DNA of 64,000 nt from Desulfurococcales archaeon (GCA_023255955.1 JAGDWD010000011.1:26968-90967); one strand, 5' to 3'; numbered from the stretch's first letter, positions 1 to 10,015 are shown. The notes: a model not told the origin generated them from the letters alone. Made by a program: numbers and translations.

Positions 1-186
1 TTATCAATACTCTGGGGAATCACAGCCCGTGTTGTAGAGGCACCTACATATATGGAAGGCCTCGAAAAACTCTATACCTCAGTAGTGTCCGATGGCTACC
101 TTAAAGCAGGTGATATAGCCGTCCTTAGTTACGGTCTAGTAGAGGAGTATGAAGAGGTTATTAAAATTAGGAGAGTTTCCCTCTAA
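1..186 (+). CDS. pyk: Pyruvate kinase, C-terminal fragment (cut by window edge)
   Basis: Open from the first base with no start in the window; 61 residues then TAA. The segment reads as the C-terminal domain of pyruvate kinase: the L-W-G-I-T strand, a helix with A-P-T-Y-M-E-G-L, then G-Y-L-K-A-G-D-I-A-V-L-S-Y-G, matching the family pattern of a glycolytic enzyme that makes ATP and pyruvate from phosphoenolpyruvate. The assignment rests on this C-terminal pattern only, because the catalytic barrel lies outside the window. The following 158 bases hold no gene I can support. Confidence 0.65.
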   Translation, partial: LSILWGITARVVEAPTYMEGLEKLYTSVVSDGYLKAGDIAVLSYGLVEEYEEVIKIRRVSL

Positions 187-344
187 CCTCCTCCTCACCC
201 TCCAGGGCAGGGCTTCCAGCTACTATCTGCTCCTAGTTCCAGGTCAGCCCATCTACGTCCTTCTAGGGGGAGGACATTATCATGATTACCTCACATCCAA
301 AAGCCTTAGACCTAGTTACCTATTTCCTGAAAATCGTGAATCGG

Positions 345-1235
345 TTAGATTAATGTGAGTGAGTAGCTCAGTATCATCGAGATAAGAAAAGGTAGTATGT
401 AGGATCCGATAAGGTATCTAATTATTCTCTTTCTATGAAATAGTTTGAGCCTGGATGTTAACCCTATGCCTATTGTAGAGGAAAACATTACTAAAGAAAG
501 AACCAGGGGTAGCCCAAGACGGTTCGCAAGCTGTGTTAATATTATAGCAGTAGTGTAGGGGATCAGTGAAGTAAGGTATTTAGTAGGAAAGAGTACCTTA
601 GCTAACCCTAGCGATATGCTTGCTCTTAGAGATATCGGTATTGCTATAATGACTGAAACACAGACTAGTATCAGACTTTCTAGGTCGTTTCCGAGTCCTA
701 GTAACGAAGTGATTGTACTGAGTAGATTTCCTCCCAAAACATATGAGAGTAGAAATATGTAGGAAGCAGAAATGAATTTGAGGATTATCAGAGCCTTCTC
801 TATATTAGTAGGCCTAACAAACGTTACTAAAGCCTCCTTGATAAGTACTGAGATGATTAGACCAGCAGCAAATGAGATCAGCCATGATATTACTATCAGG
901 CTAGTAGATGTGACGCCCTGAGTAAAGTTTGATGCTAGGGAGTAGCCTAGTAAGACCGATATGTAGAGCTGACTTATAGATGTAGGATACCCTACAGCTG
1001 TTAATACGGAAATCACTGCTATGGGAATAACATATATCACAACACTATCTACCTGAGGTAGATTGAAGTTGCTTCTTTCAAGTAAGTAACCGAAGACCCA
1101 CCCAGCACCACTTATTAATGCGAGGTAAGCTCTGTTCCTATATCTAAAGCAGTTAGTTAGGTTAAGTACGAGTCCCATACTGTTGATTACTGCTAGAACC
1201 ATGCTAACAAGTACTAGTGATTTTAGCATTAGCAT
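345..1235 (-). CDS. PiT-family inorganic phosphate permease, divergent
   Basis: A 296-residue protein with about eight to ten hydrophobic segments. A P-T-S-I-S-Q motif followed by G-Y-S-L-A and a later W-L-I-S-F-A-A-G segment resemble the P-x-S-x-T-H and W-x-x-S-P-x-x-G blocks of PiT phosphate transporters. The hallmark G-x-N-D-x-x-N signature is not recognisable; the equivalent position reads S-G-A-G-W. It lies 19 bases downstream of a DUF47/PhoU-like gene, the usual PiT partner, which is the main support for the call. The ATG follows GAGGATATACC. The protein is shorter than typical PiT proteins (about 330-400 residues), so substrate and activity are uncertain. Confidence 0.6.
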   Translation of the reverse strand: MLMLKSLVLVSMVLAVINSMGLVLNLTNCFRYRNRAYLALISGAGWVFGYLLERSNFNLPQVDSVVIYVIPIAVISVLTAVGYPTSISQLYISVLLGYSLASNFTQGVTSTSLIVISWLISFAAGLIISVLIKEALVTFVRPTNIEKALIILKFISASYIFLLSYVLGGNLLSTITSLLGLGNDLESLILVCVSVIIAIPISLRASISLGLAKVLFPTKYLTSLIPYTTAIILTQLANRLGLPLVLSLVMFSSTIGIGLTSRLKLFHRKRIIRYLIGSYILPFLISMILSYSLTLI

Positions 1236-1254
1236 GGTATATCCTCTTAGTATG

Positions 1255-1947
1255 TCAGTATATTAAAGCGGAGAATATTCTAATCAGCTCTTGAGATACG
1301 TCCTGAATTTTATCTACTATAGTATCTACAGCCCTAACTATTTCCAGTAAGTGCGTAAATTCTAGAACCCCTAACTCCCTTGACTTAGAGTACAACTTTT
1401 CAAGAGCCTCGTTCTTGAGTTCATCTACAACATCCTCGATGAGATCTATATTGGAAACCTCAACCGAGGTTCTAGGTAAATCCTTCAGTACGTTTTCCAG
1501 CACCTTACTCAGCGAGTCAAGGGCTTTCACAGCTTCTCTAAGCATTTTAAGAACTATACTGTATATTTCCAGTACGGTGAGGTTCTTAGGAACCCCGATC
1601 CCAATACCGCGACCGAGCTCCATACCAAGAAAATATATCAAGTCAAGGATATCGTCAAAGTCATCTAGCAAGACATTTAAGTCAGCAGCTATAAACAGTG
1701 GATAAGCACCTTTTAAGGCTGAGGATACTAATGAATCATATAGTTTATCCCCCTCTTTCTCTAACTCGATTATTTTTGTCTTGAAGAAATCAAGCTGCGA
1801 TGAACTAAGATCCAGCGGTGACGAGAGCATCTCAAGTACGTAATCTATGGCACGTTGTGAAAGAGATAGATGCTTCTTCAACTCCTCTATAAGTTCTTTC
1901 TCCCCGCTTCTAAAGATGTTTAGCTTTCTTAACATGCGAGACCTCAT
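1255..1947 (-). CDS. DUF47 / PhoU-like phosphate transport accessory protein
   Basis: A 230-residue, all-helical, charged protein. It has the DUF47 layout: an F-R-S-G-E-K-E-L N-terminal region, a long helix with E-L-E-K-E-G-D-K-L-Y-D, then D-D-F-D-D-I-L-D-L-I-Y-F-L and V-V-D-E-L-K-N-E-A. E/D-x-x-x-D motifs of this kind bind metal in PhoU proteins. It is the first gene of a two-gene unit with the PiT-like permease and probably gates or regulates phosphate uptake. A CTTATAAG box lies about 24 bases before the ATG at 1947, so the mRNA may be leaderless. A second in-frame ATG lies four codons in. Confidence 0.8.
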   Translation of the reverse strand: MRSRMLRKLNIFRSGEKELIEELKKHLSLSQRAIDYVLEMLSSPLDLSSSQLDFFKTKIIELEKEGDKLYDSLVSSALKGAYPLFIAADLNVLLDDFDDILDLIYFLGMELGRGIGIGVPKNLTVLEIYSIVLKMLREAVKALDSLSKVLENVLKDLPRTSVEVSNIDLIEDVVDELKNEALEKLYSKSRELGVLEFTHLLEIVRAVDTIVDKIQDVSQELIRIFSALIY

Positions 1948-2095
1948 AATTGCTAATAAACGAGCTTATAAGCTCTGAGATGCGGAGACGATCGGCCCCT
2001 AGATGCCCACTTGGTTAGTAATAGAGACCTCCACCTAGTCCATAGAGAGACCGTAGAACTCTCAAGGGCTCTATCGTCAACAGTCCTAACTAGAG

Positions 2096-2263
2096 TTACT
2101 TCTTAACTCCTATCTTCTTCTTCTTAGGTCTGAGATTGCGGCTCTTACACCTCCTACACTTAGTTGCTCCCGGCGGGTTTCTAGCACCACACTTCCTACA
2201 TATCAATTTATCCAGTACTCTGTTTTCCACTATCTTTAGGAGGGTCGGATCTGTCACTGGCAT
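2096..2263 (-). CDS. rpl40e: Ribosomal protein L40e (eL40)
   Basis: A 55-residue basic protein. It begins [12 protein letters not shown] and contains a [18 protein letters not shown] zinc ribbon followed by a lysine/arginine-rich tail, the complete archaeal L40e pattern of the 50S subunit. It is transcribed divergently from the NusA-like gene across a roughly 85-base region containing the TATA-like stretch CTTAAAAGTTTAAATC. Confidence 0.95.
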   Translation of the reverse strand: MPVTDPTLLKIVENRVLDKLICRKCGARNPPGATKCRRCKSRNLRPKKKKIGVKK

Positions 2264-2348
2264 TCTCAGCACCAAGGTAGTTGAGGGCTTAGACTTAAAA
2301 GTTTAAATCTAGATATGTCTACGGATCAAACCACGGAGATGGTAGAAA

Positions 2349-2870
2349 TTGAAGATACCTCTAGACCAGCTGTGTGTGAGGTCTGGAGTGCTGTGTCCTA
2401 GGTGTGAAGCACTAGTTAGGAGCGGTACTGTCACCGAGTTAGATCTAGAGATAATGAGGCTTCTTCTCAAAGCTGAGACAACCCACGACTTTAGGTTTCT
2501 GCGGGACTCTGAGTACGTAAAGTCTGTCAATGTCGGAAACGTGGTAGTTATTCAACTAAGTGTTCCTCAGCAGTGGGCAGATCAAAGAACACTCACAAAG
2601 CTTGCTAAGTACCTAGAGAGTCAGCTAAAGACGCATGTGAGGATCGTAGACTCTAAGAGTACTAGTACCAAGGAGCTTGTAAGAAGCATTATACAGCCGG
2701 CGAGGGTTTTAGGTGTAAACACTCTCTGGCTCCCGGACGGGTCTGTAGAGTACGTAGTTAGAATACCTAGATCAGATCTGAGGCACTTACCAGCACCTCA
2801 GGAGGATGTCGAACACCTTCTTTCCCAGATGGTCGGAGCAAATGTGAGGATTAGGGTGATCGAGGGCTGA
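2349..2870 (+). CDS. NusA-like KH-domain transcription factor
   Basis: A 173-residue protein with the archaeal NusA-like layout: an N-terminal segment with a C-P-R-C-E pair and [16 protein letters not shown], then two KH-type RNA-binding folds (V-V-V-I-Q-L and [10 protein letters not shown] regions). Archaeal members lack the bacterial N-terminal polymerase-binding domain and are thought to act in elongation or RNA binding. The start is TTG (M-K-I-P-L-D, matching family N termini); an upstream ATG is out of frame. It is directly followed by, and overlaps, aspS, an arrangement common in Crenarchaeota. Confidence 0.85.
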   Translation: MKIPLDQLCVRSGVLCPRCEALVRSGTVTELDLEIMRLLLKAETTHDFRFLRDSEYVKSVNVGNVVVIQLSVPQQWADQRTLTKLAKYLESQLKTHVRIVDSKSTSTKELVRSIIQPARVLGVNTLWLPDGSVEYVVRIPRSDLRHLPAPQEDVEHLLSQMVGANVRIRVIEG

Positions 2871-4162
2871 GCAGGTATAGAACTCACCTCTCTTCTGAGT
2901 TAGGACCTCAACTAGATGGAGCTAAGGTAGTTATAGCAGGCTGGGTTCACTCTAAGAGAGATCTAGGTGGGAAGAAGTTTCTCCTAGTTAGAGATAAAGA
3001 CGGAGTGATTCAAGTAGTGATAAGTAAGGAGCAGAAAGATCTAGTAGAACTCTTCTACAACTTAACGCAGGAGTCTACAGTTTCTGTCGTAGGGACAGTG
3101 AAGGCTGATGCTAGAGCGCCGGGAGGGTTTGAGATAGTACCGAGTGAGATAGTAGTGCATAGCCTAGCTAAAGCACCTCTCCCACTAGATGTGAGTGGTA
3201 AAGTACCAGCTGACTTCGATACAAGGTTTAGAGAAAGAATCCTCGACCTGAGAAGGGAGGAGAGTAGAGCCATATTCAAGATAATCTCAGTAGCACTTAG
3301 AGCCATAAGAGAAGAACTTTATGAGATGGGGTTCATCGAGGTATTCACACCGAAAATAGTTGCGGCAGCAACAGAGGGAGGGGCGGCACTCTTCCCGGTA
3401 GCGTACTTCGGGCGGGAAGCCTATCTAGCTCAGAGTCCTCAGCTATATAAGGAGCTACTAGCTGGAGCTTTCGAGAGGGTCTTCGAGATAGCACCCGCGT
3501 GGAGAGCTGAGGAGTCGGACACTCCATACCACCTCTCGGAGTTTATATCTGTAGACGTTGAGATGGCTTTCACTAACTACGAAGGCGTGATGAACGTCCT
3601 GGAAAGAGTTATAAAAAGAGTCGTCAAGGACGTGAAGGAGGTTGCCTCTAAGGAGTTACAGATATTGAAATATGAGCCTCCAGATGTGAGAATACCTGTG
3701 AAGAGAATTACCTATGCTGAAGCAGTACGATTGCTGAATGAGAGTGGTGAGAAGATCGAGCTAGGGGAAGACATCTCCACACCCCACTTGAGGAGACTCT
3801 CAGAACTTATAGATGAGGAAGTGTACTTCATAGTGGACTGGCCGGATAAAGCAAGACCTTTCTATACAATGCCTAAGGATGACGGGGTGTTCAGCGAATC
3901 CTTCGATTTCGTGTGGAGGAACCTTGAGATAGCTTCCGGAAGTACTAGAGTCCACAGCAAGGACCTGCTGATTAAGAGGCTAACTGAGAGAGGGTTAAAC
4001 CCAGATAACTTCAGCTTCTTCCTTAAGTGGTTTGACTACGGCATGCCTCCACATGCTGGATGGGGTATGGGACTAGCTAGACTGGGACTCATGCTAACAG
4101 GTGTTAAAAACGTTAGGGAGGTTACCACGTTCCCCCGAGATAAGAAGAGGTTATTCCCGTAG
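2867..4162 (+). CDS. aspS: Aspartyl-tRNA synthetase, apparent CTG start
   Basis: Class IIb synthetase charging tRNA-Asp. From CTG at 2867 it gives 431 residues, the normal archaeal length. The OB-fold anticodon-binding domain (R-T-H-L-S-S-E-L-G, then [11 protein letters not shown]) precedes the catalytic core with motif 2 ([16 protein letters not shown]) and motif 3 (G-M-G-L-A-R-L-G-L). An in-frame TAG lies six codons upstream of the CTG, and no ATG, GTG or TTG occurs between that TAG and GTG 3005. Starting at 3005 would delete most of the OB fold. GGGTGATC sits five bases before the CTG, which overlaps the preceding stop as CTGA. The coding region is certain; the start codon is inferred. Confidence 0.93.
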   Translation: MSRYRTHLSSELGPQLDGAKVVIAGWVHSKRDLGGKKFLLVRDKDGVIQVVISKEQKDLVELFYNLTQESTVSVVGTVKADARAPGGFEIVPSEIVVHSLAKAPLPLDVSGKVPADFDTRFRERILDLRREESRAIFKIISVALRAIREELYEMGFIEVFTPKIVAAATEGGAALFPVAYFGREAYLAQSPQLYKELLAGAFERVFEIAPAWRAEESDTPYHLSEFISVDVEMAFTNYEGVMNVLERVIKRVVKDVKEVASKELQILKYEPPDVRIPVKRITYAEAVRLLNESGEKIELGEDISTPHLRRLSELIDEEVYFIVDWPDKARPFYTMPKDDGVFSESFDFVWRNLEIASGSTRVHSKDLLIKRLTERGLNPDNFSFFLKWFDYGMPPHAGWGMGLARLGLMLTGVKNVREVTTFPRDKKRLFP

Positions 4163-4264
4163 TTAACTACGTGACGTACACCCTCACAATCTAAAGGGGG
4201 CACCGAGGCTCTCAATAATAACTTAGAGCACACTTTAATTCACTGAAAGCGTTTACCGCTCGGC

Positions 4265-7081
4265 ATGCCGGAGACATTAACACCTAGGAGAGAAGGTGAA
4301 GCAGCGGGAGCTATGGAGCTACTCAATGATGTAGTTAGAAGAGAGATAGTGAAGGAGGGTTACACAGCTCTAACTAAGGTTCAGGAACTTTCTATTCCGA
4401 AGGTACTCTCAGGTAAGCACACATTAATAGTTGCTCCAACAGGATCAGGGAAAACTGAGGCTGCTATATTCCCGATACTCTCGGAGATGTTACGGCTTAA
4501 TTACCTTAAAAGAATTTCTGTAATTTACATTACCCCGCTTAGAGCCCTTAATCGAGACATAATGAGGAGGGTGGAGACCATATCTAGTAGGTTAGGTATT
4601 GAGGTAGCTGTAAGACACGGTGATACGCCGGCTTCTCTAAGGAGGGCATCGAGCTTGAGACCTCCTCACATATTGATAACTACCCCCGAAACCTTCGCGT
4701 ACATATTGGTTAGCCCTAAGCTGAGAGAAGCATTAAAGAACGTTAGGTGGGTAATAGTAGATGAGCTACATGAACTTCTAGAAAGTAAGAGAGGGTCTCA
4801 GGTAGCAGTTAACCTAGAAAGACTTGTAGAAATAGCTGGTAGTTTCCAGAGGATAGGCCTCTCGGCTAGCATAGGTAATGTAGAGACAGCTAAGAGGTTC
4901 CTAGCCTACGGACGTCACGTTGAGGAGGTGGTGGTTGAGGGTGTGAGAGACATGGAGATACATCTAATAGCAAACTATAATGCTCTAGACCCGTCGAAGA
5001 AGATTGAGACTGTGGCGGAGCTAGTGAGAAGACATGGGAGTTCTATTGTCTTCACGAACACCCGGGACGAGGCCGAGCTCATCGGTAGAAAACTTGCTGA
5101 ACTAGGCTTAAGTGTTAGGGTACATCACGGTAGCTTATCGAGAGATGAGCGTGAGGAAGCTGAGAAACTACTTAAAGAGGGGAGCCTCTCATGTGTTGTA
5201 GCTACTTCAAGTCTCGAGCTCGGAATAGACATAGGTCATGTAGATGCTGTAATTCAGATATCATCACCTAGACAGGTCTCTAAACTTGTGCAGAGAGTTG
5301 GAAGAGCGCGCCACGGTCCTGGGAGGAAAGCACTTGGTTATATTGTCTGCGATGCCTCCCTAGATGACATAGTTGAGTCAGCTGTCATAATTAGGAGAGC
5401 TACTACCGGACTCATAGAGAGGGCTAAACCATATAAGAACCCCTACGACGTATTGATTCATACCCTAGTGGGGATGGCCCTGGAAGGTGAGTACGACTTA
5501 GAGAAGGCATATAGAGTTGTCTCTAGGTCCTACCCCTTCGCAGAGCTATCACCTGAGGAATTCAACAAGTTAGTGAATAAAGCCGTTGAGTTCGGGTATG
5601 TTAAGGTCTACGGAGGCGGTAAGCTGAGGAGTACCCCGAAAGGAAGGATATACTACATGACTACTACAACCATAGTTGATACGGCGTCATATGATGTTGT
5701 CGATACATTAACTAGGAGAACTATCGGGAGCCTCGACGAGGAATTCGTTGCTGAGTTAGAGGAAGGTGCTAAACTGGTACTAGGTGGGAGGCTGTGGAAG
5801 GTGGTTAGTGTAGATCCGGATAACAGCAACGTATATGTTGAAGAGCTAACTGAGGGTGAGGCCCTCATCCCTTCATGGATTGGTGAAACTATCCCTGTAG
5901 ATTATAAGGTCTCCAGAGAGGTGTGCGGTACTCTTCGAGCTGTAAGTATTATCGGTAAAGTACCTCCCCAATACGCTTCGTTTATGAGTGAGGAGGCCAG
6001 AGACTATGTGGAGAAGGTGGTAGCGGAACATAAACGTGGTGGCTACCCAATACCTTCAGACAGTCTCATAGTTGTTGAGTATGTGGATGGTGATAGACCC
6101 TTACTTATCTTATCGAGTTGCTTAGGTACGAAGGGCAATAGAGGTCTAGCACTTCTACTACTACACCGGCTAAGCATGAGGTACGGAATAAACCCCGCCT
6201 ATAAGGCAGACCCGTACAGGGTCATTATCGAGATACCGTATAGATTACCTCCATACGAGGTCCTAGAGGAGGTCTCCAATATCTTTAGGAGTGCGAACCC
6301 CCTGGAGGATCTTGCGGATGGTATGAAGAGGTCTAGACTCTTCGACTTACTTCTATTTAACGTAGGTAGGAGATTGGGGATAATACCTAGGGAAGTAGAA
6401 CCCAGAGTAGTTAAAACGATCATACTTGGGATACGTAATGATGAGATAGTTGTTGAGGAAGCTATAAAGGAGGGCTTTACCCGCTATGTAGACCCTGACG
6501 TGGTTGCTGATCTTGTGAGGAGGGTTAGGGAAGGTAGGACTAGGATAGTTTCAGTGATTGGAATTAAGCCGTCACCCATAGCTATTGAGGGACTTAAAGA
6601 TGTTAGGGTATATGAGAGGGTTAAAGGAGGTACTATACCGAGGAGCTTAGTTGCTGAGATAGTGCGTAGGAGGATACTTGAAAAGGAGGTTCTCTTAATA
6701 TGTCTTCACTGCGGACATAGCTGGGTTTCGAAAGTCAGAGAACTTGAGGATAGGATAAACTGCAAACGTTGTGGATATGGTCTAGTCGGGGTAAGTAAGG
6801 TAGTTAGTGATGAGATAGTTAAGATAGCTAGGAAGGCCATAAGACTAGGGAAGAACTATAAGTTCAGACTTAACAACGACGAGCTAGAGGTTTTTGAGAA
6901 GTTGATGGATAGTGCTGTACTGGTCCTGGATTACGGTAGGAAAGCTGTTGAAGCTCTCACAGCCTACGGTGTCGGACCTGAGACAGCTAAGAAGGCTCTT
7001 CGATATGATGGTGAGGACTTCTACTTAAAGCTCTACGAGCTCGAGAAGCAGTTCGTTAAGACTAGGAAGTTCTGGGACTGA
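4265..7081 (+). CDS. lhr: Lhr-type superfamily 2 DNA helicase
   Basis: A 938-residue ATP-dependent helicase of the Lhr family, implicated in archaeal DNA repair. Q-motif region, Walker A A-P-T-G-S-G-K-T (57-64), motif II D-E-L-H (166-169), S-A-S in motif III, and motif VI Q-R-V-G-R-A-R-H are all present. The winged-helix and Lhr C-terminal domains follow. Near residues 810-835 there is a C-L-H-C-G-H and C-K-R-C-G-Y zinc ribbon. Full length for the family. The C-terminal 20 bases overlap tail-to-tail with the minus-strand gene at 7062. M17 is an alternative start with no better support. Confidence 0.93.
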   Translation: MPETLTPRREGEAAGAMELLNDVVRREIVKEGYTALTKVQELSIPKVLSGKHTLIVAPTGSGKTEAAIFPILSEMLRLNYLKRISVIYITPLRALNRDIMRRVETISSRLGIEVAVRHGDTPASLRRASSLRPPHILITTPETFAYILVSPKLREALKNVRWVIVDELHELLESKRGSQVAVNLERLVEIAGSFQRIGLSASIGNVETAKRFLAYGRHVEEVVVEGVRDMEIHLIANYNALDPSKKIETVAELVRRHGSSIVFTNTRDEAELIGRKLAELGLSVRVHHGSLSRDEREEAEKLLKEGSLSCVVATSSLELGIDIGHVDAVIQISSPRQVSKLVQRVGRARHGPGRKALGYIVCDASLDDIVESAVIIRRATTGLIERAKPYKNPYDVLIHTLVGMALEGEYDLEKAYRVVSRSYPFAELSPEEFNKLVNKAVEFGYVKVYGGGKLRSTPKGRIYYMTTTTIVDTASYDVVDTLTRRTIGSLDEEFVAELEEGAKLVLGGRLWKVVSVDPDNSNVYVEELTEGEALIPSWIGETIPVDYKVSREVCGTLRAVSIIGKVPPQYASFMSEEARDYVEKVVAEHKRGGYPIPSDSLIVVEYVDGDRPLLILSSCLGTKGNRGLALLLLHRLSMRYGINPAYKADPYRVIIEIPYRLPPYEVLEEVSNIFRSANPLEDLADGMKRSRLFDLLLFNVGRRLGIIPREVEPRVVKTIILGIRNDEIVVEEAIKEGFTRYVDPDVVADLVRRVREGRTRIVSVIGIKPSPIAIEGLKDVRVYERVKGGTIPRSLVAEIVRRRILEKEVLLICLHCGHSWVSKVRELEDRINCKRCGYGLVGVSKVVSDEIVKIARKAIRLGKNYKFRLNNDELEVFEKLMDSAVLVLDYGRKAVEALTAYGVGPETAKKALRYDGEDFYLKLYELEKQFVKTRKFWD

Positions 7082-7787
7082 CCTCTAGTTCGGCACAGTA
7101 AACTTTACTCAGCCCCGGTACGTAGAGTGACGTACTCTCACCGCAAGGTACCTTCAACCCGTAAACAGAGTGCCATAACCCGTTAACAAACCTCACTATC
7201 TGTCTAATAGTTCCCACATCACCTTCTGTGATGGCCCTCGCTAGTAATACTGAGGATCTTCCTGCTAGGTGTGATATAGCTTCTTTACTAACATCCAGAA
7301 ATGGTTGATCCAGCTCGCCAACAGCTTTGAAGGACCTTAACTTGAAAACTGTTTCTAGACCGAGGTCTACGAGAGGCTCCCCATACCTCCACGCATAGTG
7401 TGATGCTAGTACTGGAGAGTACCTAGATGCTGATACATAACCCGGAAGACCCATCTCTAAATCTATTGACGAAGCTATTCGTAACTCATCCTCAGATAAG
7501 GAACCTGAAAGCTCCTTCAAGATCTTGTTTGTGGCTACAGTATATGCGAGGACATCGTAGTCTGAGCTACCGTAACATATCAATGAAAAACTTCGTGCAA
7601 GGAGCTTCTCCAGGGACTTCTTAAACATTAGCAGGTACTCACCTAGAACCCCTGGGACTTCAATCCGGTCTCTCCCACCTAGTAGGACTACCTCCACATA
7701 CACATCCACTCTTATTTCATCCACGTTAACCATGACTACCGGGTTGTTGACTCCGGGTATCGGTAGGTGTGCTACAGGTATATGCAT
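7062..7787 (-). CDS. Conserved-looking protein of unknown function
   Basis: A 241-residue soluble protein with no membrane segment or signal peptide. I do not recognise a family with confidence. Alternating beta/alpha pattern and a central stretch with V-L-A-Y-T-V-A-T-N-K-I-L and S-S-I-D-L-E-M-G-L-P loosely recall GHMP kinases, but the glycine-rich ATP loop of that family is not seen, so this is only a weak idea. The start is an ATG behind GGTGTAGGTATCT. It converges on lhr, with a 20-base overlap of the two 3' ends. Confidence 0.75.
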   Translation of the reverse strand: MHIPVAHLPIPGVNNPVVMVNVDEIRVDVYVEVVLLGGRDRIEVPGVLGEYLLMFKKSLEKLLARSFSLICYGSSDYDVLAYTVATNKILKELSGSLSEDELRIASSIDLEMGLPGYVSASRYSPVLASHYAWRYGEPLVDLGLETVFKLRSFKAVGELDQPFLDVSKEAISHLAGRSSVLLARAITEGDVGTIRQIVRFVNGLWHSVYGLKVPCGESTSLYVPGLSKVYCAELEVSPRTS

Positions 7788-7812
7788 AGATACCTACACC
7801 TACACCCTAACA

Positions 7813-8319
7813 TCATGATTTATGTCTAACCTGATTATAGTAGCCTAACACAAGCAATATAACACATATCACTAGAACCACCCTCATATCAAGACCTAGT
7901 GATGTTAAGCCCTTAAATACCATAGTCGAGCCCGCTAACGCGAAGAACAGTGAGATGAAGTGCCTACTTAAAACATAAATTATTGCGGTGAATATTATGA
8001 AGAGAAGTAAGAAGAGAGCCTCCCACCTCCCAGGACTAAGTAAGCCAGCTATTAAGTAAGCAGAGACCATCGAGATAGCTAATCTAAACAAAATAAAACC
8101 CGTAGCTAAGCCTATAATTACAGCTACAAACATTAGTAGAGCTGATAAAGCCGTACTCCTCCACAAACCATAGCTATAAACCCATAAAGTATATCCCAGG
8201 AAGGAAGCAAACGTTATCGATGATAGAAACCTCGCGATCTGCGACCCCCAAAAGCTCATCACCAATCCAAGAACAGTGAGAACTATGTAGGCAGGAACGT
8301 CAGCAACCTCTGTAGCCAT
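7813..8319 (-). CDS. Small multi-pass membrane protein, unknown
   Basis: A 168-residue protein with about five to six hydrophobic segments covering most of its length and short charged loops. No catalytic motif or recognised family. The ATG at 8319 follows GTGATCGAGGC, a good ribosome-binding site. It lies 25 bases upstream of the unknown gene at 7062-7787 on the same strand, so the two may be co-transcribed. A glycine/leucine-rich pattern suggests a small integral membrane scaffold, but that is inference only. Confidence 0.7.
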   Translation of the reverse strand: MATEVADVPAYIVLTVLGLVMSFWGSQIARFLSSITFASFLGYTLWVYSYGLWRSTALSALLMFVAVIIGLATGFILFRLAISMVSAYLIAGLLSPGRWEALFLLLFIIFTAIIYVLSRHFISLFFALAGSTMVFKGLTSLGLDMRVVLVICVILLVLGYYNQVRHKS

Positions 8320-8391
8320 GCCTCGATCACACTATTAACTTTAGTTAAAACCATAAATACAAACCACAGTTCTAACCCTCCCTACTAGTGG

Positions 8392-8465
8392 TGGGGCCGC
8401 GGGGATTTGAACCCCGGACCACGGGGGCCCAAGCCCCGCATTCTACCAAGCTAAACTACGGCCCC
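8392..8465 (-). tRNA. tRNA-Pro (TGG)
   Basis: Full cloverleaf on the minus strand: acceptor GGGGCCG/CGGCCCC with discriminator A, D arm, anticodon stem CGGGG/CCCCG around loop CTTGGGC (anticodon TGG), and T arm CGGGG-TTCAAAT-CCCCG. No intron. CCA is not encoded: the bases after the discriminator read CT. Confidence 0.96.
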
Positions 8466-8607
8466 CATATATCTTACTAGCTAAAATGGCTTTAAAAGCG
8501 GTATATGAGAGTAGTATCGACTTCTCCCACCCTTATGAGAGGACATTCGGTTACTGAGCTCTTTAATACTTTATTTAGTCGTAACCCCTATCCTCTCAGG
8601 TGATTTT

Positions 8608-9975
8608 ATGGATGTGGTTGCTGGGTCTAAAGCTGAGCTTAACCTAGTTAGGAGCTTACGTGATTATTTAAGTAGCTTAGGCTTCACTGTTAAGCTACAT
8701 CCAGTTGAAGTTGTCTCGTGGAATGAGGTTGAGTGTTTAATAAACGGATCGATACCGTGTACAGCACAACCACCTCAAAGGTCGGCCTATGTGAGTGGGA
8801 TTTTAGGTAGAGAATTTTTACTGACCCCTACTACAGGAGACCCTGACAACATGTGGATAGTCCACGGAAAAGCAGGTAGAGAAGGATATAAAGCAGTTAT
8901 TTTCTATGATAGCTACCCTGACGTTAAGAAGAGAAGAATCGTATTAACTGGTGAGTTAAGTTACTCCATGAAGTCTAGAGTTAAAGATGATGTCTTAGGT
9001 GTTCACGTACCCCTAGACGTAGGGTTGAAGCTTAAGGAACTGCAGGGGAAGTTAATAGATATTGAAGTGAAAACTAACAAAACCTTAAGCGTAGGTTACA
9101 ACCTTGAAGCAACATGTGGAGAAAACCCTAAGATTACTCTAGCTGCTCATCATGACAGGTGGTTAAATGGGTTTAGAGACGATGTTAATGGGCTTCTAGT
9201 CCTATTGAAGCTAGCTAAAAGATTGAGTGAGAAGAGCTCGTATTCTGTTAGGATAATGAGTTTTACAGCTGAAGAATATGGTGACCCGGAGGAACCTATG
9301 CTTTACTGGGCTTATGGGTCGAGAACATATTTTAGTAGGTATAAGGAAGTCTTTGACGATAATCTTCTATTCGTAGTTATAGACACAGCTTTTACGGAAC
9401 CTGTTGAGTTGAGCTATATCGGGTTAGACGAAAGAATAGGGAGTTATATAGCTCTTAGCACCGTAGAGTCAGATACCGGTATAGCTTACACAGACGCTCT
9501 TTCGGTTTTAGAGGTAGCCGTACCCACAATAGTCTTACATAACTTACATGCCATTAAGCCCGTGTATCATTCAGATAAAGACGTCTTTATTCCTACTGTT
9601 AATCAGTTCAACGAGAAAATAGTTAACTCCTTAATGAAGCTTGTTGAGCTAGCAAACTTGAAGAAGCAGGAGGTAATCAACATGACCAGCAACTACATAT
9701 TGAAACACGTAAAACATGTGGAGACAGCTGATCCTCTTAGAACGTTTAAGTGCTTCGTTAAACATATGCTACTAGTAGTCAACAAAGGATCTTACGATGA
9801 GCTTAACTCGGAGTTAGCTGTAATGGCTTGCGACGACTTGAAGAATAGAGCAGGTCAGGTGTTTACATTACTTAAGGATGATACTAAAATTACTACAAAT
9901 TCAACACAATTCAAAGAGTTTTACTCACATATAATAAGAGAATTTGTGGAATGTCTGGCTTCAGATAAACGTTAA
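8608..9975 (+). CDS. M28-family zinc aminopeptidase-like protein
   Basis: A 455-residue cytoplasmic protein. The M28 metal set is visible: H in A-A-H-H-D-R-W, D in F-R-D-D-V-N-G, paired E in F-T-A-E-E-Y-G, D in V-V-I-D-T-A-F and H in V-Y-H-S-D-K-D, as expected for a co-catalytic di-zinc site. An inserted beta-rich lid domain precedes the first metal ligand. There is no signal peptide, so a role in intracellular peptide turnover is likely. AGGTGATTTT precedes the ATG. The last 120 residues have no motif I recognise. An acetyltransferase gene follows 40 bases downstream. Confidence 0.85.
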   Translation: MDVVAGSKAELNLVRSLRDYLSSLGFTVKLHPVEVVSWNEVECLINGSIPCTAQPPQRSAYVSGILGREFLLTPTTGDPDNMWIVHGKAGREGYKAVIFYDSYPDVKKRRIVLTGELSYSMKSRVKDDVLGVHVPLDVGLKLKELQGKLIDIEVKTNKTLSVGYNLEATCGENPKITLAAHHDRWLNGFRDDVNGLLVLLKLAKRLSEKSSYSVRIMSFTAEEYGDPEEPMLYWAYGSRTYFSRYKEVFDDNLLFVVIDTAFTEPVELSYIGLDERIGSYIALSTVESDTGIAYTDALSVLEVAVPTIVLHNLHAIKPVYHSDKDVFIPTVNQFNEKIVNSLMKLVELANLKKQEVINMTSNYILKHVKHVETADPLRTFKCFVKHMLLVVNKGSYDELNSELAVMACDDLKNRAGQVFTLLKDDTKITTNSTQFKEFYSHIIREFVECLASDKR

Positions 9976-10015
9976 ATTAGATGATATCTCTAACCAACCT
10001 AGTGGAGTAAGCATC

